A stretch of DNA of 10,000 bases from Stramonita haemastoma (Eukaryota; Mollusca; Gastropoda; Neogastropoda; Muricidae): the NCBI GenBank assembly GCA_030674155.1, contig CM060335.1:34708781-34718780 (forward strand). The letters are read 5' to 3'. Numbering within the stretch: the stretch's first letter is position 1; every line of letters starts with the position of its first letter. The position numbers and the translations under genes were made by a program. The notes beneath the pieces were generated by a model. That model searched no databases. It was given only the letters and a program-made list of their open reading frames with translations, and was not told where the DNA came from. Shown here one piece after another: positions 1 to 6,540 of the stretch.

Positions 1-516
1 ACTCAAAGATTCCACCTGGGAATCGTGATATTGAAATTTCAGTACACCCTGGATAAATTTCCGTGGATGACATTTTGTCGAGTGCTTTGTCACAGAGGCA
101 GCCATATTCTAAGTTCTGATTATTTTTTTTCTCCTTTAAGAACTAATGTAGGAAAAGAAAACAACCATACAGGGATAATCGTATAAGATCTATGGGAAAG
201 TGACTCATGTGTGGTGTCGTTAAATGGATTCATCGTCACTAACTGGGTTAAGACGTCCAACTGCGCGTACCCGGTCATTTAAGAGTAATTTTTAAACTAC
301 CTATACTTGCACATTGTTTTCTATCAACACTCATGTAAACACAGCCCCAAGTTTTGGCAATAAAAAGATGTTACATAAATGAAAACTTAGTGGAGATTGC
401 GAACGTAAAACGAATACTCCTTAACTTTCCCGGAAAAATGTTGTTTTACCCGATTCACACTCGCGTTTAGGCAATAGAAATTGTCAGGTTTGGAATCGTT
501 TGTCTTGCAATTTTAG
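1..516. other. Unique AT-rich sequence, probably intron or intergenic
   Basis: No gene is recognised. The plus-strand frame starting at base 1 stays open from the window edge to a TAA at 184-186 (61 codons). Its translation shows no motif I know, and an open stretch of this size is not rare by chance. A pyrimidine-rich run at 124-137 ends in AAG (138-140), resembling a splice acceptor, but only about 14 codons follow before the stop. The stretch could be intron upstream of the candidate exon at 517, or the end of an exon cut by the window edge. Confidence 0.4.
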
Positions 517-544
517 CAGTCCACCAGCATTGGCAGTCCACCAG
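516..544 (+). repeat. 12-bp direct repeat, 17-bp spacing
   Basis: GCAGTCCACCAG occurs exactly at 516-527 and 533-544, separated by CATTG. It lies at the start of the candidate exon, and the second copy ends in CAG followed by GTAAAG, a donor-like site. The first copy starts on the G of the acceptor AG. Confidence 0.9.
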
Positions 545-618
545 GTAAAGAAAAGGAGACGGTAAGTTTCCATAAGAAGCTTCCAAACAAACCCAGGGAG
601 GAGTTCTTATCCTTGTAA
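517..618 (+). CDS. Candidate 3'-terminal coding exon, product unknown
   Basis: Product and function are not recognised. A T-rich stretch ending TTTTAG (511-516) makes a good splice acceptor. Directly after it the frame reads 33 codons to a TAA at 616-618. The peptide begins QSTSIGSPPG, continues through a charged GKEKET stretch and ends PREEFLSL. An AATAAA follows 24 bases after the stop, so acceptor, open frame, stop and poly(A) signal occur in the right order within 150 bases. Two alternative readings exist, because GTAAAG at 545 and GTAAGT at 562 are both good splice donors. Ending at 544 or 561 would make a 28-nt or 45-nt microexon. The 45-nt version keeps the frame. The frame is closed just upstream by the TAG containing the acceptor AG, so the entry phase is assumed. 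There is no homology support. Confidence 0.3.
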   Translation, partial: QSTSIGSPPGKEKETVSFHKKLPNKPREEFLSL

Positions 619-641
619 GTTGACCCTGTCCACTTTACGTC

Positions 642-647
642 AATAAA
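642..647 (+). terminator. Possible polyadenylation signal AATAAA
   Basis: A canonical hexamer lies 24 bases after the TAA of the candidate exon and is followed by GCTTTGTG, a T/G-rich element of the kind found downstream of cleavage sites. A single hexamer is common by chance in AT-rich DNA; its value here comes from its position. Confidence 0.3.
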
Positions 648-758
648 GGCTTTGTGACTCAAGATCCTTGAGATGACAACTTTTTGACAGGAAAAGAAGA
701 CCCATTATCGTTTAAAAACATTCTTTAAAGTTATTAAAACGTTTCTTAACGAAACAGT

Positions 759-1060
759 GATGTTCATAATGTTGACTATCCATGTATTCTCGTGTTGGAC
801 AATGTTCATTGATGTTCGTAATGTTAACTATCCTGTATTTGTTAAGGGGTTCGCTTGTTGGCTTATGCTCATTAATGTTCGTAATGTTGACTAGCCCTGT
901 ATTGTTTTAAGGGGTTCGCTTGTTGGACAATGCTAAGTGATTATCGTAATGTTGGCTATCCCTGTATCTTAAGAGATTCGCTTGTTAGATAATGTTAATG
1001 ATATTCATAATGTTGACTTTAGTATCCCTGTATCTTAAACGGTTCGTTTGTTGGATAATG
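759..1060 (+). repeat. Minisatellite, about 61-65 bp unit, five copies
   Basis: Five diverged tandem units start at about 759, 811, 874, 939 and 1000, with lengths of about 52, 63, 65, 61 and 61 bp. The shared order is GATGTTCGTAATGTTGACTA, then CCCTGTAT, then TTAAGGGGTTCGCTTGTTGG, then a spacer ATAATG or ACAATG. The first copy lacks most of the TTAAGGGGTTCGC segment. Units differ by substitutions and small indels, so the array is old. Frames crossing it are products of the repeat. Confidence 0.88.
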
Positions 1061-1199
1061 TTTTTAAAAAAAGAAGAAATGTTGTTGGTCAGTGCTGTAT
1101 TGAGGGTGGGAAGGTATTTTAAGTATGTATTTATTTATTTATTCTTTTACATCGAAGATAATGGAATAAGCACTCATGTGCTTTTTTTTTACATTCAGT

Positions 1200-1484
1200 C
1201 CCCGTGTGTATGCAGTTTTGTTAAATGTCATCTGTTTCCACCGGCACACAATGGCCTACTCTACGAAAAGCGGAACAGGATTTAACGTGTGCTCAAGATG
1301 TTCTGCTGCGGTAGGGGACGTGGGGTGGGGTCAGAAAGAGGACAATTCTAAGTGTAAAGAGTATTTTACGATGTCATCAATCATATATATAGTACTCCAT
1401 TCACATGACCCTTTTAACAAAAAACTTTTAAAACTTTTTTTAAAAAATCTGTTTGTGGTAGTTGATGCCCGGGATGGGGGTTAA
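1200..1484 (+). CDS. Weak exon candidate with Cys-rich segment
   Basis: Product unknown. A strong acceptor-like sequence (T-rich 1181-1190, then ACATTCAG ending at 1198) precedes a frame that stays open until a TAA ending at 1484. An in-frame ATG at 1251 starts MAYSTKSGTG, followed by a CSRC pair and a third cysteine near CKEY. The second half is hydrophobic and translated from AT-rich DNA with runs of A and T, so it may not be coding. A GTAGGG donor-like site at 1311 would give a 112-nt internal exon instead (1199-1310). No domain is recognised and the length is within reach of chance. Confidence 0.13.
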   Translation, partial: PRVYAVLLNVICFHRHTMAYSTKSGTGFNVCSRCSAAVGDVGWGQKEDNSKCKEYFTMSSIIYIVLHSHDPFNKKLLKLFLKNLFVVVDARDGG

Positions 1485-1542
1485 GTGAGTGTTGATGCCA
1501 AGGAGGGTCTATGAGAGAAAAAGTATTGAAAAAAAAAAACCC

Positions 1543-1622
1543 AAACACACACACACCACACACACACACACACAACACACACACACACACACACACCACA
1601 CACACACACACACACAACACCA
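1543..1622 (+). repeat. Interrupted (AC)n microsatellite
   Basis: This is about 80 bases of AC dinucleotides, preceded by an A-run at about 1529-1539. Register breaks occur at 1556-1557 and 1596-1597 (CC), and at 1574-1575 and 1616-1617 (AA). Each equals loss of one base from a perfect repeat. Long His/Thr or Cys/Val frames across it are artefacts. Confidence 0.97.
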
Positions 1623-1676
1623 GAAAGAAGATCGAACAATACAGTCTGTATTCTCCTGCTGTTTTTTTCTCTGTAG

Positions 1677-1788
1677 ATTGACTACAGTGTACAATTACCG
1701 TCTGAGTGGCGATAAATCTCCCCATGAAACAGCTCACATCTTCCCAAACCACATCCATTATCCCACAGCAGTATACCCTCACCCCTGA
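1677..1788 (+). CDS. Weak terminal-exon candidate
   Basis: Product unknown. The preceding 1651-1676 is nearly all pyrimidine and ends CTGTAG, one of the best splice acceptors in the window. With one base carried over from a previous exon, the frame reads 36 codons from LTTVYNYRLSGDKS to a TGA ending at 1788, rich in His and Pro toward the end. The other two frames stop early. No poly(A) hexamer is close: the next plus-strand AATAAA I noticed is near 2723. The acceptor may simply be fortuitous pyrimidine sequence next to a microsatellite. Confidence 0.15.
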
Positions 1789-1954
1789 GACTGGAATTAG
1801 CGTTCGTTTTAATCTGAGGCTGAAGAAGTAAGGTTAGGGTGCATTGTCAAGGTATGCATGTAATATTAATCTTCACCTTTTTTTTGTTTTGGGGTGGGTT
1901 TTTTTTTGCCTTTGGTGTCCGGAGTGTGACTGTGAGGGGGTAAGATCGACATGC

Positions 1955-2117
1955 TCGAAGTATTCTAGGTTTCTTTCTGTCTTTCTTTTTTTCTTCTTCT
2001 TTTGGTTGGTTTGCCTACTCCATGTATTCTTAGGCTTGCCTTTTTGTGTTTTGGTCTGTTTGCCCTACTCTAAGTATTCTTAGGCTTGCCTTTTTTTTTG
2101 TTTTGGTCTGTCTGTCT
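1955..2117 (+). repeat. 50-bp tandem repeat, about three copies
   Basis: Two close copies (about 2018-2067 and 2068-2117) share TATTCTTAGGCTTGCCTTTT and then TTTTGGTCTGT. They are preceded by a more diverged copy from about 1955 (AAGTATTCTAGGTTTC). The units are T-rich and grade into the pyrimidine-rich tract downstream. Confidence 0.8.
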
Positions 2118-2221
2118 AATCTGTCTTTCTTCTTTTTTCCCTTCGCCCTTTTCTGTCGTCAGAAAAGACCATTGGCTTTGTGATGACGTGTGAGGGTTGG
2201 GACATGTCTCTCTTTCTCTTT

Positions 2222-2516
2222 AGAACTCCCTCTCTCTGTCTCTGTCCCTAGCTGTCTGTATGTCTGTAATGTCTGTCTTTCTGTCTCTGTTTCTGCCTGT
2301 CTGTCTGTCCCTGTCCCTGTCTGTATGTCTGTAATGTCTGTCTTTCTGTCTCTCTGTCTCTGCCTGTCTGTCTGTCCCTGTCCCTGTCTCTGTCTCTCTC
2401 TCTCTGTCTCTCTCTCTCTGTCTCTCTGTCTCTCTGTCTTCTCTGTCTGTCTCTGTCTCTGTCTCTCTCTTCTCTCTCTCTCTCTCTCCTCTCTCTCTCT
2501 GTCTCTCTCTCTCTTT
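2222..2516 (+). repeat. (GTCT)n/(TC)n tract with an internal 65-bp duplication
   Basis: This is almost 300 bases of CTGT and CTCT words. Inside it 2252-2316 is duplicated at 2317-2383. Both copies carry the rarer words CTGTATGTCTGTAATGTCTG and CTGTCCCTGTCCCTG, so a whole segment was copied rather than single repeat units. The tract ends in TCTCTTTTAGCAG (about 2510-2522), which mimics a splice acceptor, but nothing coding-like follows. Confidence 0.92.
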
Positions 2517-2522
2517 TAGCAG

Positions 2523-2770
2523 TTAGTCGTATGTTATGTATTTAAATGTTTTGTATTTCTAGGTAATTGATAGAAGTTTTTTTTTTTCGTCTGCTTATTA
2601 CACTCCCCTTCGCCCCTTTCACTTGTAAAGTTGTATTGTGGCCCAACGCCGAAGTACAATTAACATGTTCAGTGTTCTCTTGTTTTAGCAGTAGTTCGTC
2701 GTGAATCCGTTCATTTGTTTGCAATAAAGAAAGGAGTTGACAGACGAACACTCTAATATAGTTAGAATAG
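2523..2770. other. Unique sequence, no gene seen
   Basis: AT-rich sequence with a T10 run near 2578. An AATAAA at 2723-2728 on the plus strand lies too far from any coding hint to interpret. A short minus-strand open frame through 2542-2820 shows no recognisable protein. Confidence 0.4.
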
Positions 2771-2887
2771 ATGAAAACAAATGCCGCGACCGATTTCCCT
2801 TCTTTCGTGGCTGTAAACACACAGGGAAATAAAAGAACGGGTGTGAGGCGAGGAAGGAGAGTGGCGTGGAAATATAGATCTCTAATG
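2771..2887 (+). CDS. Speculative first coding exon
   Basis: An ATG at 2771 opens 39 codons (MKTNAATDFPSF onward, then a basic stretch GVRRGRRVAWKYR). They end exactly at ATG|GTAAGT (donor at 2888), the best-scoring donor sequence by eye in this region. No promoter or partner exon is identified and no family is recognised. Both ORF length and donor could be chance. Confidence 0.1.
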
Positions 2888-3341
2888 GTAAGTTATATTA
2901 TGATGCGAGCATTTTGCTTTCAGTTGATGACCTCATGGTCCGATTCATACAAATGCTGGCAGTTCACAGAATAAAGGAGTAAGTCTGACGGGTGGGGGTA
3001 CATTCCTTTCCGCTGAAGTCACCACACTCGTGTGACTCAGTCACAAACGTTTGACACGACTCTGGGATCTGCCCACATCCTGTCCAAATCCCCGTGGATA
3101 CGACACAGGGACTTCAAACCAGGATCCGAATTAATCCCCAAGCGAAACAGGCGGGTAGGAAGAGAACTGACATATTGGTAACAAATCACATCTTGTGGTC
3201 CGGTAAGAAGAAGGACATTGGGGAAAAACGGCAGCATGTCAGAGGTGCAAGACGCAGCTAGACCTCAACGCATTTTTTGTTTGTCGTTGTTTTTTTTTGT
3301 TGCTTTGACAAGAAGACATCAAACTGGCTTTGCATGAAGGT
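2888..3341. other. Unique sequence, no gene seen
   Basis: Mixed-composition sequence. Read on the minus strand, CTGGTTTGAAGTCCC (about 3123 down to 3109) resembles the B box of tRNA-derived SINEs. I could not find a matching A box, so no SINE is called. A 66-codon minus-strand frame (3237 to 3037) contains LPTRLFRLGINSD, faintly like the end of some LINE reverse transcriptases, without the usual Cys/His pattern. Confidence 0.3.
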
Positions 3342-3363
3342 CCCCCCCCCCCCCCCCCCCCCC
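3342..3363 (+). repeat. Poly(C) run, 22 bases
   Basis: An uninterrupted run of 22 C. On the minus strand it is a G-run able to form quadruplex structure. Its exact length in an assembly should not be trusted. Confidence 0.95.
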
Positions 3364-3606
3364 GAGTTTTGGTGTGCTGAGGTTGTTGTTTGTTCTATAA
3401 ATATTGCGTCCACTGATTGGATGACCCCAAGGGAGTTAAGCAGGCGGGGAACGCGCAACAACAACAGTTACAATTCTATAAAGGCAAACAAACGAACAAA
3501 ACAAAAACAAGGTAATTGGTATGATAATTATGTTTCGAAGAGGGGCCCCCCACCTTCCCAAAACGAACGTCCTGAGAACATATCTTCTCGTTTGCTCATC
3601 CTTGGA
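3364..3606. other. Unique sequence, no gene seen
   Basis: About 240 bases, A-rich near 3480-3510 (AAACAAACGAACAAAAC). The frame crossing it is open by chance and begins inside the poly(C) neighbourhood. Nothing recognisable. Confidence 0.35.
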
Positions 3607-3641
3607 TTTTATTTATTTATTTATTTATTCATTTATTTATC
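3607..3641 (+). repeat. (TTTA)n microsatellite
   Basis: About eight tetranucleotide units, with one change (TTCA) near 3628-3631. Confidence 0.95.
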
Positions 3642-3793
3642 ATCTTTTTATATTCAAGTCAGGTTAATGTGGGTACCCGTTTTCTTGATTGAAGCGTTGG
3701 GAATAATCATTCGAGACGATTGATGAGAAGAAAGAGAGAAGGGAGGATAGAAGTGGGAGAAAAGGACTTATAATGTGTCACGTTTGCATAGAT

Positions 3794-3813
3794 GATCGAT
3801 CTATAGATCGATC
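3794..3813. repeat. Perfect 20-bp palindrome
   Basis: GATCGATCTATAGATCGATC reads identically on both strands. It comprises two GATCGATC arms around TATA and does not extend further. It could extrude as a short hairpin or be a symmetric protein-binding site. No function is known to me. Confidence 0.95.
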
Positions 3814-3888
3814 TCCCCTGGCCTACCTCGATGACACACAAACTCGCGTGTGCGCATACTGTCTCTGTCTTGATATATTTCATGAATC

Positions 3889-3935
3889 CACACACAGACA
3901 CAGACACTCAGACACACAGACACAGACACAGACAC

Positions 3936-3996
<61 letters not shown>
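3889..3996 (+). repeat. (ACAG)n then pure (AC)29 microsatellite
   Basis: Mixed ACAC/ACAG words run from 3889 to about 3935, then 29 perfect AC dinucleotides from 3939 to 3996. Unlike the other AC arrays in the window, the pure section has no register break. It has Z-DNA potential. Confidence 0.97.
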
Positions 3997-4000
<4 letters not shown>

Positions 4001-4027
4001 TTACTCTCTCTTGCTTCGGGTAAGATT

Positions 4028-4094
4028 GCGCGTGCGTGCGTGCGGTGCGTGCGTGCGTGCGTGTGTGTGTGTGAGTGTGTTGTGTGTGTGTGTA
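4028..4094 (+). repeat. (GTGC)n then (GT)n microsatellite
   Basis: GCGT words to about 4060 grade into GT. It lies 31 bases after the end of the AC array at 3889-3996 and is largely complementary to it, so a transcript could fold back here. Confidence 0.95.
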
Positions 4095-4370
4095 GCTTAA
4101 ACCTAACCCCGGAATCGCCCGCACACAGGATTTCCCCTCCCCTATGTTAAAAAAAAAATTGTGTGCACATTATTAGCGCGCACACGTGTAAGATATAAAT
4201 CCAGATTCAACACTGATATATAATACGTGTGCAAGGCTAAACGGTACAGATGATGAAACACTGTTTGAGTGTCAGGAGGCAGTAAGATATTCTAACCGCT
4301 TCCCTCTATCTGGAGCGTTTGCTTTTCCATTTATTAGGCCCAATGTATGACGGGCAAAGACCCCCATCAG
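4095..4370. other. Unique sequence, no gene seen
   Basis: AT-rich with an A9 run near 4149-4157. The stretch GGAGGCAGTAAGATATTCTA (4275-4294) vaguely recalls a tRNA-like A-box region, which together with 4479-4555 could mark a SINE split by the GA array. This is weak. Confidence 0.3.

Positions 4371-4454
<84 letters not shown>
4371..4454 (+). repeat. (GA)n microsatellite
   Basis: About 84 bases of GA with one register break (GG at 4395-4396). It is a purine/pyrimidine mirror tract capable of triplex (H-DNA) formation. Arg-Glu frames across it are not genes. Confidence 0.98.
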
Positions 4455-4458
<4 letters not shown>

Positions 4459-4478
4459 GGGGGTGGGTTGAGGGAGGG

Positions 4479-4555
4479 AGCGCGGGGCTATGTGTGAGCG
4501 GCGGCGGTTGGCATCAGATAGGGGTTCTATCCCCGGGACGCCAGAAGGAAGGAGA
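4479..4555 (+). repeat. Possible degraded tRNA-derived SINE fragment
   Basis: GGTTCTATCCC (about 4523-4533) matches the RNA polymerase III B-box consensus GGTTCRANNCC at 10 of 11 positions. It sits in a small GGGG/CCCC hairpin. The upstream GTTGGCATCAGATAG resembles the variable-loop side of tRNA-like SINE heads. I see no convincing A box and no target-site duplications, and the GA array lies just upstream. It is not a functional tRNA because the T-arm pairs poorly in a 7-base-loop alignment. Confidence 0.13.
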
Positions 4556-4690
4556 ATTTAACGAGGGCTTAACCACTTGGATTCCGATACTGGGGCGGAC
4601 CGGCCTGAACCGCACTGGCCAATGATATTGATTGGGTTGGGCGTTCTGCCCACCTATGATCGATACACACCCTACAACTGCAGGCTGGAC

Positions 4691-4717
4691 TTTTTTTGGG
4701 GGGGGGGGTGGGGGGGT
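4691..4717 (+). repeat. T7 G11 T G7 homopolymer block
   Basis: T7 is followed by G11, T, G7, T. G-rich sequence continues to about 4746. It has quadruplex potential, and a GTAAGT at 4747 is attached to it without any exon-like sequence. Confidence 0.93.
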
Positions 4718-4746
4718 GGAGGATTGGGATGAGGAGGGGGGTGTTG

Positions 4747-5182
4747 GTAAGTTGGGTAGGTAAAAGTCCTAGAAGTGGATGATGATGGTGAGTGTTTTGT
4801 TATTAACATAACAATTTGGAATCATCTTTTGCTTCAGTTTGATTGCAAACTTCCCAGGGGTGGAATTATTCTTAGAATGTTGACTTGTCTACTAAATCAT
4901 TTCTGTTCTTTAGGAGCTAAACGATCGTCTGTTGTTTCAAAGAAATACTTAAAATCGCTCTCTTGCATTTGGATTTCTCGAATGCAAAATTTTTTTCCAA
5001 CGATTGGGTCCTTTTTGTTTGTTTTATCTGAAAAAGGGCGAGTGAGAATGGAATTGGTGCCGGCATCTGGAAATAGTGCAAGTAGATTATTGGACATAGT
5101 AGGGAATCCCCACCAACTTTTACAGCATTTCCATGCATGACCATGGCATCAAACATGGTAGGTATCAGTCAAATACGCATCG
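4747..5182. other. Unique sequence, no convincing gene
   Basis: A plus-strand frame of 121 codons (4775-5140) begins at GTG, not ATG. It translates AT-rich DNA into a protein without recognisable motifs and overlaps two minus-strand frames of similar size. I treat all as chance. A terminal piece of an unknown exon cannot be excluded. Confidence 0.35.
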
Positions 5183-5304
5183 AACGCACGCACGCACGCA
5201 CGCAGACGCACGCACGCACCACGCACGCACGCACGCACCACGCACGCACGCAGCACACACAGACAGACAAACACACACACACAACACACACACACACACC
5301 AACA

Positions 5305-5335
<31 letters not shown>
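5183..5335 (+). repeat. Compound (ACGC)n/(AC)n microsatellite
   Basis: ACGC words run to about 5253, a short AGAC interlude follows, then AC to 5335. Register breaks are at 5283-5284 (AA), 5299-5302 (CC then AA) and 5311-5312 (CC). The CpG-rich half and the CpG-free half abut. Confidence 0.97.
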
Positions 5336-5336
<1 letters not shown>

Positions 5337-6001
5337 TATACATCGATGAATTGTAGCCATAGGCCCTGGTCAAAAGCTTCCTCAGTAATCGATGTAAGCT
5401 GATAAGTGACGTGGGATATAATGGCTATAATATCAATATGTTAAATTATGTTCTACACTGTTAGTGTTATGTCGATGTTGTCTTCAACCATATCAAGCTC
5501 CTGGCATAACAATGTTCTGAACTTCATAGATGAATAAAACCCTCTAAAGTCGAAGTATGGCTGCCTATAAATATGGTGAGATTCTTGAATTTTGAAAAGA
5601 GTCATACACACAAACTTCTCATTCATATCGTAATGATATCACACTGAATCCCTGGTGGGATGAGTGAGTGCATATAAACCACAATTATGGTCAGAAATCA
5701 GCAGTGATAGTGATCGTGTGTTAAATTAAAAACAAAAAAAAGAAAGAGAAAAAGGAGACAGTGGTGGAGATAAGAGCAGCGTGCAATATTGTTACCACGT
5801 TAGGAGTGGCAGGCCCGTTTCCCCAACCCTTTCTATAGATTGTGATGCCATGCAGCAAAATGGCAAATCTCCGACCCCCCTCCCCTTTCCTTCATTCTGG
5901 TGAGTCTAGGGGTAAGGAGGAGGGAGAAGGGCGTGGAGGTCGTTTGCAGGCTATGGGAAGTGGGATAGGGAAGAGAGGATTGTTCGATGGTCCCGAGGAG
6001 T
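5336..6001. other. Unique AT-rich sequence, no gene seen
   Basis: About 650 bases without repeats apart from an A-rich stretch at 5725-5755. One speculative coding hint exists. An ATG at 5861 (MANLRPPSPFLHS) runs into TCTG|GTGAGT, a strong donor-like site at 5900. No upstream promoter element is evident. The purine-rich Gly/Glu frame after 5900 follows composition rather than coding. Confidence 0.35.
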
Positions 6002-6021
6002 GGGGGGGGGGGGGGGGGGGG
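6002..6021 (+). repeat. Poly(G) run, 20 bases
   Basis: Uninterrupted G20 followed by TGGG. It has quadruplex potential, and its length is assembly-sensitive. Confidence 0.95.
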
Positions 6022-6159
6022 TGGGCAAGGAGAGGAGAGGTGACAAGCAAGTTCTGGTGATTAATGATGGATGAAACGGGTGTAATGATTGTCTTGCCGT
6101 ATGCAGGATAGTCCTGGATAATCTATAATCCTACCGATCAGTATCTGCCTTTACAAAAT

Positions 6160-6285
6160 AAAAAAAAAAAAGAAAGAGAAGGGAAGCATGGAGGGGGGGG
6201 GGGGGGGGAGGGAGGATGAGAAAGGGAAAGGGTTGGAGGATGGGGGATGGGGGAGGAGGGAGGAAGGAGGGAGGGGGAGAGAGAG

Positions 6286-6298
<13 letters not shown>
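6160..6298 (+). repeat. Purine-only tract with G16
   Basis: An A-run near 6161-6172, then G16 at 6193-6208, then GGA/GGGA/GAGA words to 6298. Almost no pyrimidines occur from 6210 to 6298. This is a strong candidate for triplex or quadruplex structure, and the Ser/Pro/Leu frames on the other strand merely reflect it. Confidence 0.9.
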
Positions 6299-6321
<23 letters not shown>

Positions 6322-6342
6322 CAGACAGAGAGACAGACAGAC

Positions 6343-6379
<37 letters not shown>

Positions 6380-6478
6380 GATACAAAGAGACACAGAAAG
6401 ACACAGAGGTGGTGTGTGTGTGTGTGTGTTGGGTGCGTGCGTGGTGTGTGCGATGTGCGTGCGTGCGTGAGTGCGTGC
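6299..6478 (+). repeat. (AGAC)n, then (GT)n, then (GCGT)n
   Basis: ACAG/AGAC tetranucleotides run from 6299 to about 6402, (GT)n from about 6411 to 6429, then GCGT-rich words to 6478. Read on the minus strand the last part is ACGC followed by AC, the same order as at 5183 and 7421. Confidence 0.95.
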
Positions 6479-6540
6479 TTTGTAAAATTTGGCAAAATGT
6501 CCACGCTGTACCTCCCGTGAATCATTTGTAGACTTTATAA

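Noticed and set aside
1414..1782. 122-codon minus-strand frame rich in Cys and Val
   Set aside because: Its core is the (AC)n array read as (GT)n. It opposes the better plus-strand candidate at 1677-1788.
2500..2522. Pyrimidine tract plus TTTTAGCAG as a splice acceptor
   Set aside because: The pyrimidines are the microsatellite itself and the sequence after it has no coding character.
3100..3130. B-box-like CTGGTTTGAAGTCCC on the minus strand, considered as tRNA or SINE
   Set aside because: No A box or cloverleaf could be placed at proper spacing.
3037..3237. Minus-strand frame with LPTRLFRLGINSD, considered as a LINE reverse-transcriptase tail
   Set aside because: It lacks the Cys/His cluster usual in that region, and no RT core or other domain is nearby.
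3773..4150. Plus- and minus-strand frames over the AC/GT block
   Set aside because: His-Thr and Val-Cys translations of dinucleotide repeats, open in several frames on both strands.
4347..4625. 92-codon plus-strand frame starting MTGKDPHQE
   Set aside because: Driven by the GA array, and the rest overlaps the possible SINE fragment.
4775..5140. 121-codon plus-strand frame outside repeats
   Set aside because: It starts at GTG, shows no motif or clear splice signals, and overlaps competing minus-strand frames; no better than chance.
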